A stretch of 64,000 bases of DNA from assembly GCA_012728275.1 (NCBI GenBank), contig JAAYFK010000032.1, forward strand, positions 1 through 64,000, written 5' to 3'. Both the position numbers and the translations under genes were made by a program. Source of the DNA: Clostridiaceae bacterium. Its GTDB lineage: Bacteria > Bacillota > Clostridia > Saccharofermentanales > Saccharofermentanaceae. Positions 16,717 through 25,564 of this stretch are shown one piece after another. The number at the start of each line of letters is the position of its first letter. The first letter of the stretch is position 1. The notes under the pieces are model-generated. The model was not told the DNA's origin and did no database searches. It saw nothing but the letters and a program-made list of their open reading frames with translations.

Positions 16717-17304
16717 CTAGAACAATCCAAAGAAATGTGACAAGTAAAGATAGTCAGCTAGAATTCCCAGTCCTACACCAAGAATCATAGAGAAGAATAC
16801 ATCAGTAAAGAAATGTACACGTAAGTATAATCTCGACAAAGCTATTAAGGAAGCATAACAATAAGCTACGATTCCAGCTCGCCAATCCATTTGTGCGAAC
16901 ACTGTAGCAGATGCAAAAGACGCTAAAGTATGCCCTGAAGGAAAAGAATAATCCCAAGGACGCTTAATTAGCAATTTATACTCTTTGTGGAAAAAGGGTC
17001 TGGCTCTTCGTACAGAATTCTTGAGAGCGACATTGCCAATACTTACTGATAGAAGCATCGCAATTAGCAGACATATGCTCTCCTTTCGTTGAGGGAAAAG
17101 CAGCAACATAACTACAGCAGCAAGAATCCATATTAGTCCAAGATTACCAGTCCAAGTAATCGCAATCATGGTTTTGTCCATAGCGGGAGAGTGAAGCCTA
17201 TCATGCAATACATCAAGTCCATGCAATTCTCTAGCACACCATTTACTGATGTGTTTGTCGAGTTCAACCTCGTAATCAACTTGCCTGGACTCCTTACGCT
17301 TCAT
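16717..17304 (-). CDS. PAP2-family membrane phosphatase
   Basis: The 195-residue protein has about five TM segments and the three acid phosphatase motifs: KNSVRRARP, SFPSGHT and SRLYLRVHFFTDV. It probably removes phosphate from an undecaprenyl or other lipid phosphate at the outer membrane face. The start follows GGAGGG and diverges from the COG0523 genes. It leads the PAP2-DusB-TMEM198 operon. Confidence 0.9.
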   Translation of the reverse strand: MKRKESRQVDYEVELDKHISKWCARELHGLDVLHDRLHSPAMDKTMIAITWTGNLGLIWILAAVVMLLLFPQRKESICLLIAMLLSVSIGNVALKNSVRRARPFFHKEYKLLIKRPWDYSFPSGHTLASFASATVFAQMDWRAGIVAYCYASLIALSRLYLRVHFFTDVFFSMILGVGLGILADYLYLSHFFGLF

Positions 17305-17344
17305 TCATTCCCTCCAAACCATTAATCTATATTATCATTTTTCA

Positions 17345-17361
17345 TACCTTATAATAAGGTA
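17345..17361. promoter_or_regulatory. Perfect 8-1-8 palindrome, candidate Fur/Zur-family operator
   Basis: TACCTTATAATAAGGTA reads the same on both strands except for its central base. It contains a perfect TATAAT and lies between the PAP2 gene and the two COG0523 metal GTPase genes. The geometry (seven or eight bases each side of one base) is that of Fur-family boxes, and COG0523 genes are classic Zur targets. A possible plus-strand promoter TTGAAA-17-GACAAT follows at 17364-17392. Confidence 0.55.
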
Positions 17362-17415
17362 CTTGAAAAAACTTTAAAAGTGACAGACAATAGCAAGCGT
17401 TAAGGGGATAATTTT

Positions 17416-18366
17416 ATGGATGACTGTTTAGTTTATTTTTTTACGGGTTTTCTAGATAGCGGAAAGACAACCGCTATATGCTCTTGGGCATCTAATGAGC
17501 AGCTTGCTTCTATGAAGTCAATTATTATTTCAACAGAAGAGGGCGAAGTTGAGTATGATGAGTCCTTGTTTCTTGGCGTAAAGCCAATGATGGTCCATGT
17601 TGAGACCACGGATATCGATTCAAGCCTGTTGTTCTCGCTTGAGGAGAAGTACAAGCCAGAACTTATTTTTATTGAATGGAATGGTTCTGTCTCTCCGGCT
17701 GATTTTTTTGACAAGATTGATGTTCCTGATAGATGGCTTTTGGCTGCTGCTGTTGCAATAGTAGATGCTTCAACATATTCAAATTACTACAAAAACATGC
17801 AAACTATGTTTGCCGATTACTATCGTTATTGCGATACGGTTATTTTCAATAGAGTTGATGCTGAGAAAGACAATCTACCTAAGCTTCGTGGGTCTGTTAA
17901 GAGCATAAACCCGGCTACAAATATTAATTTCATGGGAATTAATGGTGAAATGCTAGATATTGCTGACCACCTTCCGTATGATTTAAATGCAAATCCATGC
18001 GTTATTGCTGCGGACGATTTTGGCCTTTTCTATACTGACGCGCTGGATAATGTTGAACGCTATGGCGGCAAGAGAGTAAGTCTAATAGGTCAGGCAATTG
18101 AAATGCGTGAGACCAGAGGACGTGCCTTCGTTCTTCAGCGCAATGCATATACATGCTGTGCGGACGATATAGGGGTCATTGGAGTGCTTTGTTTCTATAA
18201 TTATAAGTCAGGATTTCCAGCTGGAGCATGGCTTAAGGTTACTGGAACAGTTGCTTTCTTCAATGATAAGCGCCCTGATGGGAAACAAATTGCTGTTCCA
18301 ACAATTAAGGTAGATGATTATGCGGTAACGTCAAAGCCTGATAACGAGACGATATATTTTAGTTAA
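17416..18366 (+). CDS. COG0523-type GTPase with a DUF1980-like C-terminal domain
   Basis: The 316-residue protein has an N-terminal P-loop GTPase of the CobW/YjiA type: Walker A GFLDSGKTT, residues 10-18; FIEWNG where the family has IEtsG; and NRVD as the G4 motif. The GCxCC metal-transfer motif of the family is missing. The last 90 residues resemble DUF1980 (IGQAIEMRETRGRAFVLQRN, YTCCADDIGVIGVLCFYN), whose Cys pair may bind metal and which usually pairs with a DUF318-type permease. It probably handles a metal ion such as zinc. The canonical COG0523 gene follows 30 bases later. Confidence 0.75.
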   Translation: MDDCLVYFFTGFLDSGKTTAICSWASNEQLASMKSIIISTEEGEVEYDESLFLGVKPMMVHVETTDIDSSLLFSLEEKYKPELIFIEWNGSVSPADFFDKIDVPDRWLLAAAVAIVDASTYSNYYKNMQTMFADYYRYCDTVIFNRVDAEKDNLPKLRGSVKSINPATNINFMGINGEMLDIADHLPYDLNANPCVIAADDFGLFYTDALDNVERYGGKRVSLIGQAIEMRETRGRAFVLQRNAYTCCADDIGVIGVLCFYNYKSGFPAGAWLKVTGTVAFFNDKRPDGKQIAVPTIKVDDYAVTSKPDNETIYFS

Positions 18367-18396
18367 TGTGCCATTATTAACAAAAGGAGATTGGAA

Positions 18397-19419
18397 ATGA
18401 CAGAAGTTGACATTTTCTCTGGCTTTCTTGGAGCTGGAAAAACTACGCTTATTAAAAAGCTGATAGCTGATGGTTATAACGGCCAGAAGTTAGTCATTAT
18501 CGAGAATGAGTTTGGTCAGATTGGAATAGATAGTGGCTTTCTTAAGGATTCTGGAATTCAAATTACTGAGATGAATTCTGGTTGTATTTGCTGCAGTTTA
18601 GTAGGAGATTTTCGCACAGCATTATCGGAGGTTATTTCAACATATGCCCCCGATAGGATTGTAATTGAACCTTCTGGAGTAGGTAAATTATCCGACGTAG
18701 TTGCTGCTGTAAACCAGTGCGACTATGCCCATGTTCGCGGAACAGTAGCTGTTGTTGATGCGACAAAACTAAAGATTTACCTTCGTAACTTCAAAGAGTT
18801 CTATGAGAATCAAATTGAGAGTGCGGGAACAATCATTCTTAGCCGAACAGAAGCTATTAAGCAAGATAAGCTAGATGAAGCAATTGAATTGATTAAGGGA
18901 ATTAATAAGCATGCTCAAATCATAACGACTCCTTTGGAACAGCTTTCTGGGAAGCAAATTATAGACGCCATAGAGAATCCTCAGTTTGCTGAGGATATGG
19001 CGAAGGAATTGCTAAAAGAGCAGGATCACTGTGATTTTGAACATCAGCATCATAATCACGAGCATAGCGAAGGATGCACATGTGGTTGCCACGATCATGA
19101 CCATCATCATGAAGAACATCATGACCATCACCATCATCATGCTGATGAAGTTTTTGATAGCGTTGGGTTTGAGACTACTCACAAGTATACGAAAGATTCT
19201 GTCGAAACTATCCTTAACGCTTTTGATGAGGATGAGAAATTCGGCGTTATCCTAAGAGCGAAGGGAATTGTTGCCTCCGAAAAAGGTGGTTGGATACACT
19301 TTGACTATGTTCCTGGCGAGTCCAGCGTTCGTAGCGGAGTAGCTGATGTAACTGGCAAAATCTGCGTTATAGGAACAAAGGTTAACAAAGAAATGCTTGC
19401 GAAGCTTTTCGAGATTTAA
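18397..19419 (+). CDS. COG0523 (CobW-like) metal chaperone GTPase with His-rich loop
   Basis: The 340-residue protein has Walker A GFLGAGKTT (residues 9-17), the metal-transfer motif GCICC (C63, C65, C66), Walker B IVIEPSGVGK and a CobW C-terminal domain near the end. Residues 211-248 are packed with His, Asp and Cys, a metal-storage loop seen in zinc or nickel chaperones of this family. ATG 18397 follows AGGAGA by 7 bases. Zinc under starvation is the likeliest cargo; cobalt is possible given the CbiG-like neighbour. The G4 motif is altered (SRTE). Confidence 0.88.
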   Translation: MTEVDIFSGFLGAGKTTLIKKLIADGYNGQKLVIIENEFGQIGIDSGFLKDSGIQITEMNSGCICCSLVGDFRTALSEVISTYAPDRIVIEPSGVGKLSDVVAAVNQCDYAHVRGTVAVVDATKLKIYLRNFKEFYENQIESAGTIILSRTEAIKQDKLDEAIELIKGINKHAQIITTPLEQLSGKQIIDAIENPQFAEDMAKELLKEQDHCDFEHQHHNHEHSEGCTCGCHDHDHHHEEHHDHHHHHADEVFDSVGFETTHKYTKDSVETILNAFDEDEKFGVILRAKGIVASEKGGWIHFDYVPGESSVRSGVADVTGKICVIGTKVNKEMLAKLFEI

Positions 19420-19443
19420 GGCAAATAATTAATTAAATAAATT

Positions 19444-19472
19444 GGATTGATCTTAAGGTCAGTCCTATTTTT
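19444..19472 (+). terminator. Rho-independent terminator after the COG0523 pair
   Basis: GGATTGATC pairs with GGTCAGTCC (two G-T pairs) over a TTAA loop, followed by TATTTTTAT. It separates the GTPase genes from the CbiG-like gene, which therefore has its own promoter. Confidence 0.8.
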
Positions 19473-19473
19473 A

Positions 19474-19495
19474 TGCGCGAAAATAATTGTATAAT
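19474..19495 (+). promoter_or_regulatory. Promoter region of the CbiG-like gene and lipoprotein
   Basis: TATAAT at 19490-19495 lies about 40 bases before the start at 19536. No good -35 box is seen. TGCGCGAAAA at 19474-19483 fills the spacer and recurs in some other promoter gaps of this window. Confidence 0.4.
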
Positions 19496-19535
19496 GTATT
19501 TGATAACAAAGATACTTACGGAAAAGGAGCGCAAT

Positions 19536-20603
19536 ATGTACTTTTTTTGCTATGCAAGGTCACAGCGCGCGAAGAGAGTTGCTGAGGATATCATTAACTC
19601 GAATTCTGGAGAGATTATTCGTTCTATTGATTCTTTTTCGGGAAGCGAAGACGGCGTGCTTGTGCTAGTGTTCCCCATTGAGGCAGCGATGCGCATCATG
19701 AGTGAGAACAAGATGTTTGACTCAAGCGTTTGCTCCGTAGTCTGCGTACTTCCAGATGCTTCGTGCGTTAGTGTGCTTAAACGAGGCGGAACTGATGCAC
19801 CTTTAGCTTTTGAGGCGGTAAATATCATTGGCTCAACATTGGGAAGCAGGGTAATTTCCTTTGAGGAAGATAGTGCGGATTTCGCACCTGACTTGATGCA
19901 AACTGCATTGAGATATCCTATGCACGTTAGCAACCAAGACGTTTTTAATCATATTATTGATAGATCTTTGAGTGGTGAGAAGATAGAAATTTACACCGAT
20001 ATGAAGGTAAAGCTATTGGATTCGGCGCTGGATAGTCTAGCTTTTAACCTGCATTGCTACAGAAACGATGTAAGTACCGACTTTCTTACTGCTTGCCGTC
20101 AAATAGTGAAGGCAGATAGAGAAGATAAACCATCAATTATTGTTTCTTTTAGAGATTTCGACGAAGATGCACTTGATTCCTGTTCAAATGTAGTAGTGCT
20201 TTGCCCTCGTGCGATAGTTCTTGGAATTGAGATTACGGGAAGAGCAAATCCCCAATATACAGTTAAGGAAACCATAGAATCCTTAAGAAGACATACGATA
20301 AGTCCTTATTCAATTGCTGGAATAGCGACTATGGATGCGGCGAAAATAGATGATTCGATAGTACTTCTCAAAGATTACCTAAATACAGAACTAAGAATAT
20401 GCGACAATAACGAAGTTAAGGCTTATAGAATTCCGCTTAGGTCGGGATTTGCTCTGCCGACGGTGGAAAAGGATATTTGCACAGCTTGTGCAAGCGTTGC
20501 TTCGAAGCATTCGAATGTAAGAATTGCTCTAAGACGAGTTGAAGTGAAGAATGCTCTCATATTCTCATGCGTTTCTGAGATTAATGAGATTACAATCTTC
20601 TAG
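19536..20603 (+). CDS. Diverged CbiG-like protein (cobalamin pathway family)
   Basis: The 355-residue protein aligns by eye with CbiG, cobalt-precorrin-5A hydrolase. The N-terminal half has VLVLVFPIEAAMRIM where CbiG has its VfImAtGIVVR segment. The C-terminal part has VLCPRAIVLGIEITGRANPQYT, then EIRA-like and SIAGIATMDAAKIDDS, where CbiG has GiGCrrgt and aiatidlKkdE. The SLLSGHxGGAN motif that marks active CbiG is replaced by SVLKRGGTDAPLAFE. ATG 19536 follows AAGGAG. No other cobalamin synthesis gene is near. It may have lost its enzyme activity or taken a new role. The gene overlaps no other, and a lipoprotein gene follows 7 bases on. Confidence 0.5.
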   Translation: MYFFCYARSQRAKRVAEDIINSNSGEIIRSIDSFSGSEDGVLVLVFPIEAAMRIMSENKMFDSSVCSVVCVLPDASCVSVLKRGGTDAPLAFEAVNIIGSTLGSRVISFEEDSADFAPDLMQTALRYPMHVSNQDVFNHIIDRSLSGEKIEIYTDMKVKLLDSALDSLAFNLHCYRNDVSTDFLTACRQIVKADREDKPSIIVSFRDFDEDALDSCSNVVVLCPRAIVLGIEITGRANPQYTVKETIESLRRHTISPYSIAGIATMDAAKIDDSIVLLKDYLNTELRICDNNEVKAYRIPLRSGFALPTVEKDICTACASVASKHSNVRIALRRVEVKNALIFSCVSEINEITIF

Positions 20604-20610
20604 AGGAAAT

Positions 20611-22962
20611 ATGAAAAAATCAAAGTTGAGAATCGGAAAGAAAATCAAGTCAGTGATTGCACTTCTTATGTGCGTCACGCTATTTGCTAGCTGTTATGGA
20701 GGCTTTCTTAGCAAGGAGACAATAGTGAGTCCTGGTGAAGGGAATATTGTTATAAATGAGCCTCCGGCTCGAAGTGATCATGACCAAGAACAGTGGTATC
20801 AAAGTAGTGAAACCAAAACTTTTGTAAATGGTTATGTTGAGACAGAGGGCGATGGCGTTAAGCTCTCTCAACTAACCTCTAGTGGTTTCTATTTAATCCT
20901 TACAACCGAGTATGCTAGCGTTGATGCTGATGATAACGAAGATACATCTTCTTCTATTATGGAGGAAGTAAATAAGATTGTTGTACTGTCTGAGGATGAC
21001 TATTCTATTGTAGATACTATAACTATAGATAAAGATATTCTCCAAGTTGGCACTGATATGATATCTTATTGCGAAATTATTGTTAAAGATGGAACCCCAT
21101 ATCTTGAGGTTGTTTTTTTCGATATTTTGCTTAATGTCCTTACCTCGCAATTCTATCCTATAAACATTGCGCAAAGAGATCTTGGTCCCATGACGCCTTT
21201 ATTGGGGGCTGATTTATCAGCGAGAATTATTTTGGACAGCTTTCTTGTAAATGAGATGACTTGTTTTGTTGCAAAAAATGGAGACAATATTGAGAATCAA
21301 AGCTGTTATTTATACTTCTATATAGAAAACGAGATAGACCCTCTAGTTGTTGATTTGTCTGCAGTAATGGGTGAGCCCATTCAATCCGTTGAGAATATTG
21401 TTTTGCTTTCAGATGATGATTATCTTGTTAGATATTCATGCACGGATTCAAATGAAACACACACTCGCACACTTAATCTAAGTACACAATCGCAAGGAAC
21501 ATCAGTATTTTCAAGGGCTTTTGAGGATGCGAAGGATATCATTGAGATAGATAGCGGAAGATTGTGTTTGATTTACGAAGATGGAATTTATTATTACTAT
21601 CCTTTTACTGATTCATTCCAAAGAATAGTTGATTTCGGAAGATGCGTAGATTTTGACCTGACGCTATCGAACAATCTGATGCTTTTGGATACTAATGGTA
21701 ACATTATTCATGCTTTAGCGTTGCTTGAAGATTATGCTTCAGGACAGGCATATCTGGAAGTAGTAACACTTACCCCAATAGAGTTTCCTTATGTTGGCCG
21801 AGAAGAGGTTGTTATTGGATTTTGTGGAGATGTTTCTTCAGAAATATCGGGAGCCATGAATTCTTACAATGATTCCAACTATGCTTGGTATGTTAGAGGT
21901 ATGTATATTACGACGAACGGTCCTTCGCCTATTCTGGATATGCCAAATAGCTATTTTGACGAGAATAATTATTCAAGCGATGTGTCAGACACCTCATATA
22001 TTGAGTACCTTTTTGGAAGATGCGAGTACATTAGGACATTGCAATCTTTGCTAACGAGCTCGCAAACGCCTGATGTAATAGTCACTACTTCATGCATTCC
22101 GCAAATAAACAACAGCGAGTACTTAACCAATTTGGATTCGTTATTTACTTCGAGTACTGGCGTAGACATTTCGAATCTTTTCGAAAATGTAATTGACTTA
22201 AGCAGGGTAGATAACAACATTTTCTTAATGCCAATATCGTTCTCCTTAGTTGGTATCGCTGATGATGAAGCAGCTCCTGACGGAGGATATACATATGAAT
22301 CTTATTGTAGTCAGTTCGCTAGTGAAGATCCGATTGCCAATTCCTACTGGCTTCAGCAATACACGGAGCTTATGCTATCATCTGGTCATGCCGATTTTGT
22401 ACAATATGATTATCCGAGACAGCTTATGTTGGATTTTATGGCAAATGATGTCTATCCTTTGTATTCGCAGTATTTCTCTGCGGAGCCATTAAGTCACTAT
22501 TATGGAGAATCCAGTAGTTCAATAGTCACGATACATAACATTTTTGAGTACAACAGTCTGATTACTTCGAGGGATTACTATCTTAATGGCCTTCCGTCAG
22601 TTGTTAGCACTGCGGCAGCAATAGACCCTGAAAATTTGCTTGGAATAAGCTGTAACTCAGAGTGCATTTATGGTGCATTCTCGTTTACGGCATCTTTGCT
22701 GATGAGCGACAGTAGTAATAGCTACGAAAATGGTTCGATTTCGATTGTTAGAGAAGCGTTTGAGACTGAGTTTGAAGGTCTTGATGGTTTGCCTGAGAAT
22801 TGCTATACGCAAATGCTGCAAAGTATACAAAATGCGGGAGATTATCTTATAGATGATCCAGAGCTGTATTTAGTTTTCGCTCAAGAAATTCCTTACTTTA
22901 TTTCAGGAGCAAGAACAAATGAGGAGACTGCAGATATGATTATCGGCAGATTATTACCATAG
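20611..22962 (+). CDS. Giant lipoprotein: propeller-like domain plus solute-binding domain (first copy)
   Basis: The 783-residue secreted lipoprotein (lipobox LFASC, C28) probably sits on the outer membrane face. Residues about 60-400 are rich in beta strands and short repeats of the kind YxxTWxxDG or FDLTLSNNLMLLDTNGN, like a beta-propeller. Residues about 405-783 resemble an extracellular solute-binding domain (QTPDVIVTTS, then NLDSLF, NNIFLMPISFSLVGI). The next gene encodes a protein with the same layout. The start at 20611 follows AGAGGAAAT only weakly and lies 7 bases after the CbiG-like stop. The domain calls are inferences from composition. Confidence 0.6.
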   Translation: MKKSKLRIGKKIKSVIALLMCVTLFASCYGGFLSKETIVSPGEGNIVINEPPARSDHDQEQWYQSSETKTFVNGYVETEGDGVKLSQLTSSGFYLILTTEYASVDADDNEDTSSSIMEEVNKIVVLSEDDYSIVDTITIDKDILQVGTDMISYCEIIVKDGTPYLEVVFFDILLNVLTSQFYPINIAQRDLGPMTPLLGADLSARIILDSFLVNEMTCFVAKNGDNIENQSCYLYFYIENEIDPLVVDLSAVMGEPIQSVENIVLLSDDDYLVRYSCTDSNETHTRTLNLSTQSQGTSVFSRAFEDAKDIIEIDSGRLCLIYEDGIYYYYPFTDSFQRIVDFGRCVDFDLTLSNNLMLLDTNGNIIHALALLEDYASGQAYLEVVTLTPIEFPYVGREEVVIGFCGDVSSEISGAMNSYNDSNYAWYVRGMYITTNGPSPILDMPNSYFDENNYSSDVSDTSYIEYLFGRCEYIRTLQSLLTSSQTPDVIVTTSCIPQINNSEYLTNLDSLFTSSTGVDISNLFENVIDLSRVDNNIFLMPISFSLVGIADDEAAPDGGYTYESYCSQFASEDPIANSYWLQQYTELMLSSGHADFVQYDYPRQLMLDFMANDVYPLYSQYFSAEPLSHYYGESSSSIVTIHNIFEYNSLITSRDYYLNGLPSVVSTAAAIDPENLLGISCNSECIYGAFSFTASLLMSDSSNSYENGSISIVREAFETEFEGLDGLPENCYTQMLQSIQNAGDYLIDDPELYLVFAQEIPYFISGARTNEETADMIIGRLLP

Positions 22963-22999
22963 TTTATGTGATAGTGATATGATTATGTGGCAATGTTAT

Positions 23000-23035
23000 G
23001 GGAAACGATTCATTCCCAATAAATTTTGATAGAAT
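23000..23035 (+). promoter_or_regulatory. Promoter of the second giant lipoprotein operon
   Basis: An extended -10 box, TG-A-TAGAAT (23027-23035), lies 37 bases before the GTG start. An inverted repeat GGGAA/TTCCC (23000-23004, 23013-23017) covers the -35 region and could be an operator. Confidence 0.4.
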
Positions 23036-23071
23036 AGCAAATATATTAAATGAGCAGTTGGAGGAATTACC

Positions 23072-25549
23072 GTGCGTATTTTTAAGAAAGTGATTTCCAC
23101 AGTATTAACTGGAAGTATTCTTTTTGGTGTAATCGGCCTAACAGGATGCGAGAAGCTTAAACAATTGATTAATACCCCAGCGGGTACTGCAGTTAAGATT
23201 GCTGAGACAGATCCTTGGTTTGACTCTACTAGAGTTCAACTTGATACTGGTTATGAAGATAACGATGAAGTTGAGTATATGTCAATGCAAAACATAATGG
23301 TTACAGATGATAGTTTTGTCATGTATTTATATGGAATGTGGAAGATCAGCGAGGCCGATATCGAAGATCCCAGTTTTGATTATGCGGATTACATGATAAG
23401 CGAGATTGCTTGGTACTCTTTAGATGGAGTTAAGCAGGATACTTTAGATTTCTCGTCTCTTCAGATTCTAGACGATAATGGAAATCCTTATGCGGCATGC
23501 TATGTAAATAACGCTAAGGAATTCGGCGGAAATGTTGTTATTTCATATTCTTGCTATGACGAGACTTCTATGTCCAAGGTTCTATATGAAGTAACTGTTG
23601 ATTCTCAGACTCATGAGCTTGGTGAACCAGTTAAGGTTGAGAGTAATTACGCTGAGAATGAGTATGCCGAGAATTCTGTAGAGGTTGGAGACGGATATAT
23701 TCTTCAGACTGTATGGATGTCCCCAGAAGGAGATGAGAATTTCTCATACAAGTTCTATATTACAGATCCTTCCGGAAACACTACTATTATTGATATGTCC
23801 AGAGAGTTCCCTGAAGACAATATCTATGACATTTCCACATTCATAAATGTTTCGGAGACAGAAGTTTTATTGCCAGCATCTATGGATGGTTCTGACGATA
23901 CATGCTATATGTTAAACCTTGATACTTTTGAGGTTACTAAGGTTGATATGCAATGGCTTTCTGATGCTAATGTTAGCTTTTGGAATTTAACTACACTTCC
24001 AGATGGTGGATGTTTTATCTGCGACGAGGATGGGATTAAGAAGGTTGACTTTGAGAACGAAGAAATAGTTGACGTACTAGATTATGGTGCATGTAATGTA
24101 GATAGAAGTGAAGTATCTTATGCTAGTCTTCTTTCTTATGACGGTTCAAGCGTAGTAATGATGGGTACTACTAGTGAGAATGTTGGAACGACATATAGAG
24201 AAACATCTTTCATATATACATATACTCCTGCAGAAACAAATCCAAATGCTGGTAAGACAATTCTTTCAATTGCTACACTAGATAATTGGAGTGCTGCTCT
24301 CTACACAGCAATCTATAATTTCAATCAAACCAGTTCGGATTACTATGTGATTCCAACAAATGAGTATTCAGCTTCGGAATATTATGAGTCTCAAGATTAT
24401 GAGGATAACGAGGATACTGATTATCAAGCTCGAGCATTGGAGATTAAGTCTACCATGTCTAACCAACTAGCCATCGATATAATGGCCGGCGAAGGTCCTG
24501 ATATCATTGTTAATGGTAGTTCTTATGCTCAACTTAGCAATCCTGATTACCTAATAGATATGAATACGTACCTTAATGGTGAAGATGGTGTTAGTAGAGA
24601 TCAAATGTTTACTAATATAGTTGATGCCGCTCAAACTGGCGACGCATTATTTAATGTGCCTCTCACATATTCCATGGAAGGAATTCTAGCATTGCAAGAC
24701 ACATTAGAGGATGGTCAAATAGGTTTCACCTTTGATCAAATGGTCGAGTTTATTGATGAAGAATGTAATGGTAGTAATCCTCTGCAGTATTTCTCAAGGA
24801 ATGAGGCTTTCATATACTGTTTCTCAGCTATGAGTGATGTATTTGTTGATTCAGACGGAAAGCTTAACCTTGACAATGATGACTTTGTTAACTTAGTAAA
24901 CTTCTGTAGAGATAACTTCCTAGAGACGGTTCCAGAATATATATATGAAGATAGTATGTATTATGAAGAAGGGGCTACAACTTTCCAACCTACCCTTCAG
25001 AATCTCTATAATATTGATTCTTACCTATCCTCTTATGCTTATGGCGCTAATGATGGAACGGCAATCCTTTGTGGGTTACCTTCGAACGACGGCAGAGGTC
25101 CTGTAGCTACTATAGAGTATTCCGTAGGAATATCAGCTCAGTCGGCAAGTGCAGATGGTGCTTGGACTTTCGTTAAGTCACTGCTAAGTGAAGAAGCACA
25201 GATTGACTTTGAGAGTGATTATTCGAATCCTATTCTTATTAGTGCTTTTGACGCAACGGCTCAGGAGTCATTAGATTCATATAACGAAAGTATAGAAACA
25301 AATGCTGCTTATTATACTGAAGAAGAAGCTAGAGAATATGGAATTAGATTGGATCCAATTCCAGACACGGTTATTGATGACTATCGTGGAATTATTGAAA
25401 GTATTTCTTCAGTCTCTGGAATGGATTCTGCTGTAGGAAGCATTCTCCTTGAAGAACTCCCAGCATATTTCGAAGGCCAGAAGACAATTGATGAGGTTAT
25501 CTCCATTATTACTTCAAGAGCTCAGACTATAATTGACGAGAGAGGATAA
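23072..25549 (+). CDS. Giant lipoprotein: propeller-like domain plus sugar-type solute-binding domain (second copy)
   Basis: The 825-residue lipoprotein (lipobox LTGC, C26) has an N-terminal beta-rich domain (about residues 45-385). A family-1-like solute-binding domain follows (about 390-825: TILSIATLDNWSAALYTAIYNFN, then GEGPDIIVNGSS, LIDMNTYL, LFNVPLTYSMEGILAL). The start is GTG 23072 behind TTGGAGG. It heads an operon with two MalF/MalG-like permeases, so it is the binding protein of that importer, with an extra domain that could bind polysaccharide or another protein. It is a paralogue of the preceding gene, from an old duplication. Confidence 0.75.
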   Translation: MRIFKKVISTVLTGSILFGVIGLTGCEKLKQLINTPAGTAVKIAETDPWFDSTRVQLDTGYEDNDEVEYMSMQNIMVTDDSFVMYLYGMWKISEADIEDPSFDYADYMISEIAWYSLDGVKQDTLDFSSLQILDDNGNPYAACYVNNAKEFGGNVVISYSCYDETSMSKVLYEVTVDSQTHELGEPVKVESNYAENEYAENSVEVGDGYILQTVWMSPEGDENFSYKFYITDPSGNTTIIDMSREFPEDNIYDISTFINVSETEVLLPASMDGSDDTCYMLNLDTFEVTKVDMQWLSDANVSFWNLTTLPDGGCFICDEDGIKKVDFENEEIVDVLDYGACNVDRSEVSYASLLSYDGSSVVMMGTTSENVGTTYRETSFIYTYTPAETNPNAGKTILSIATLDNWSAALYTAIYNFNQTSSDYYVIPTNEYSASEYYESQDYEDNEDTDYQARALEIKSTMSNQLAIDIMAGEGPDIIVNGSSYAQLSNPDYLIDMNTYLNGEDGVSRDQMFTNIVDAAQTGDALFNVPLTYSMEGILALQDTLEDGQIGFTFDQMVEFIDEECNGSNPLQYFSRNEAFIYCFSAMSDVFVDSDGKLNLDNDDFVNLVNFCRDNFLETVPEYIYEDSMYYEEGATTFQPTLQNLYNIDSYLSSYAYGANDGTAILCGLPSNDGRGPVATIEYSVGISAQSASADGAWTFVKSLLSEEAQIDFESDYSNPILISAFDATAQESLDSYNESIETNAAYYTEEEAREYGIRLDPIPDTVIDDYRGIIESISSVSGMDSAVGSILLEELPAYFEGQKTIDEVISIITSRAQTIIDERG

Positions 25550-25564
25550 TGGCAGGATAAGCAG

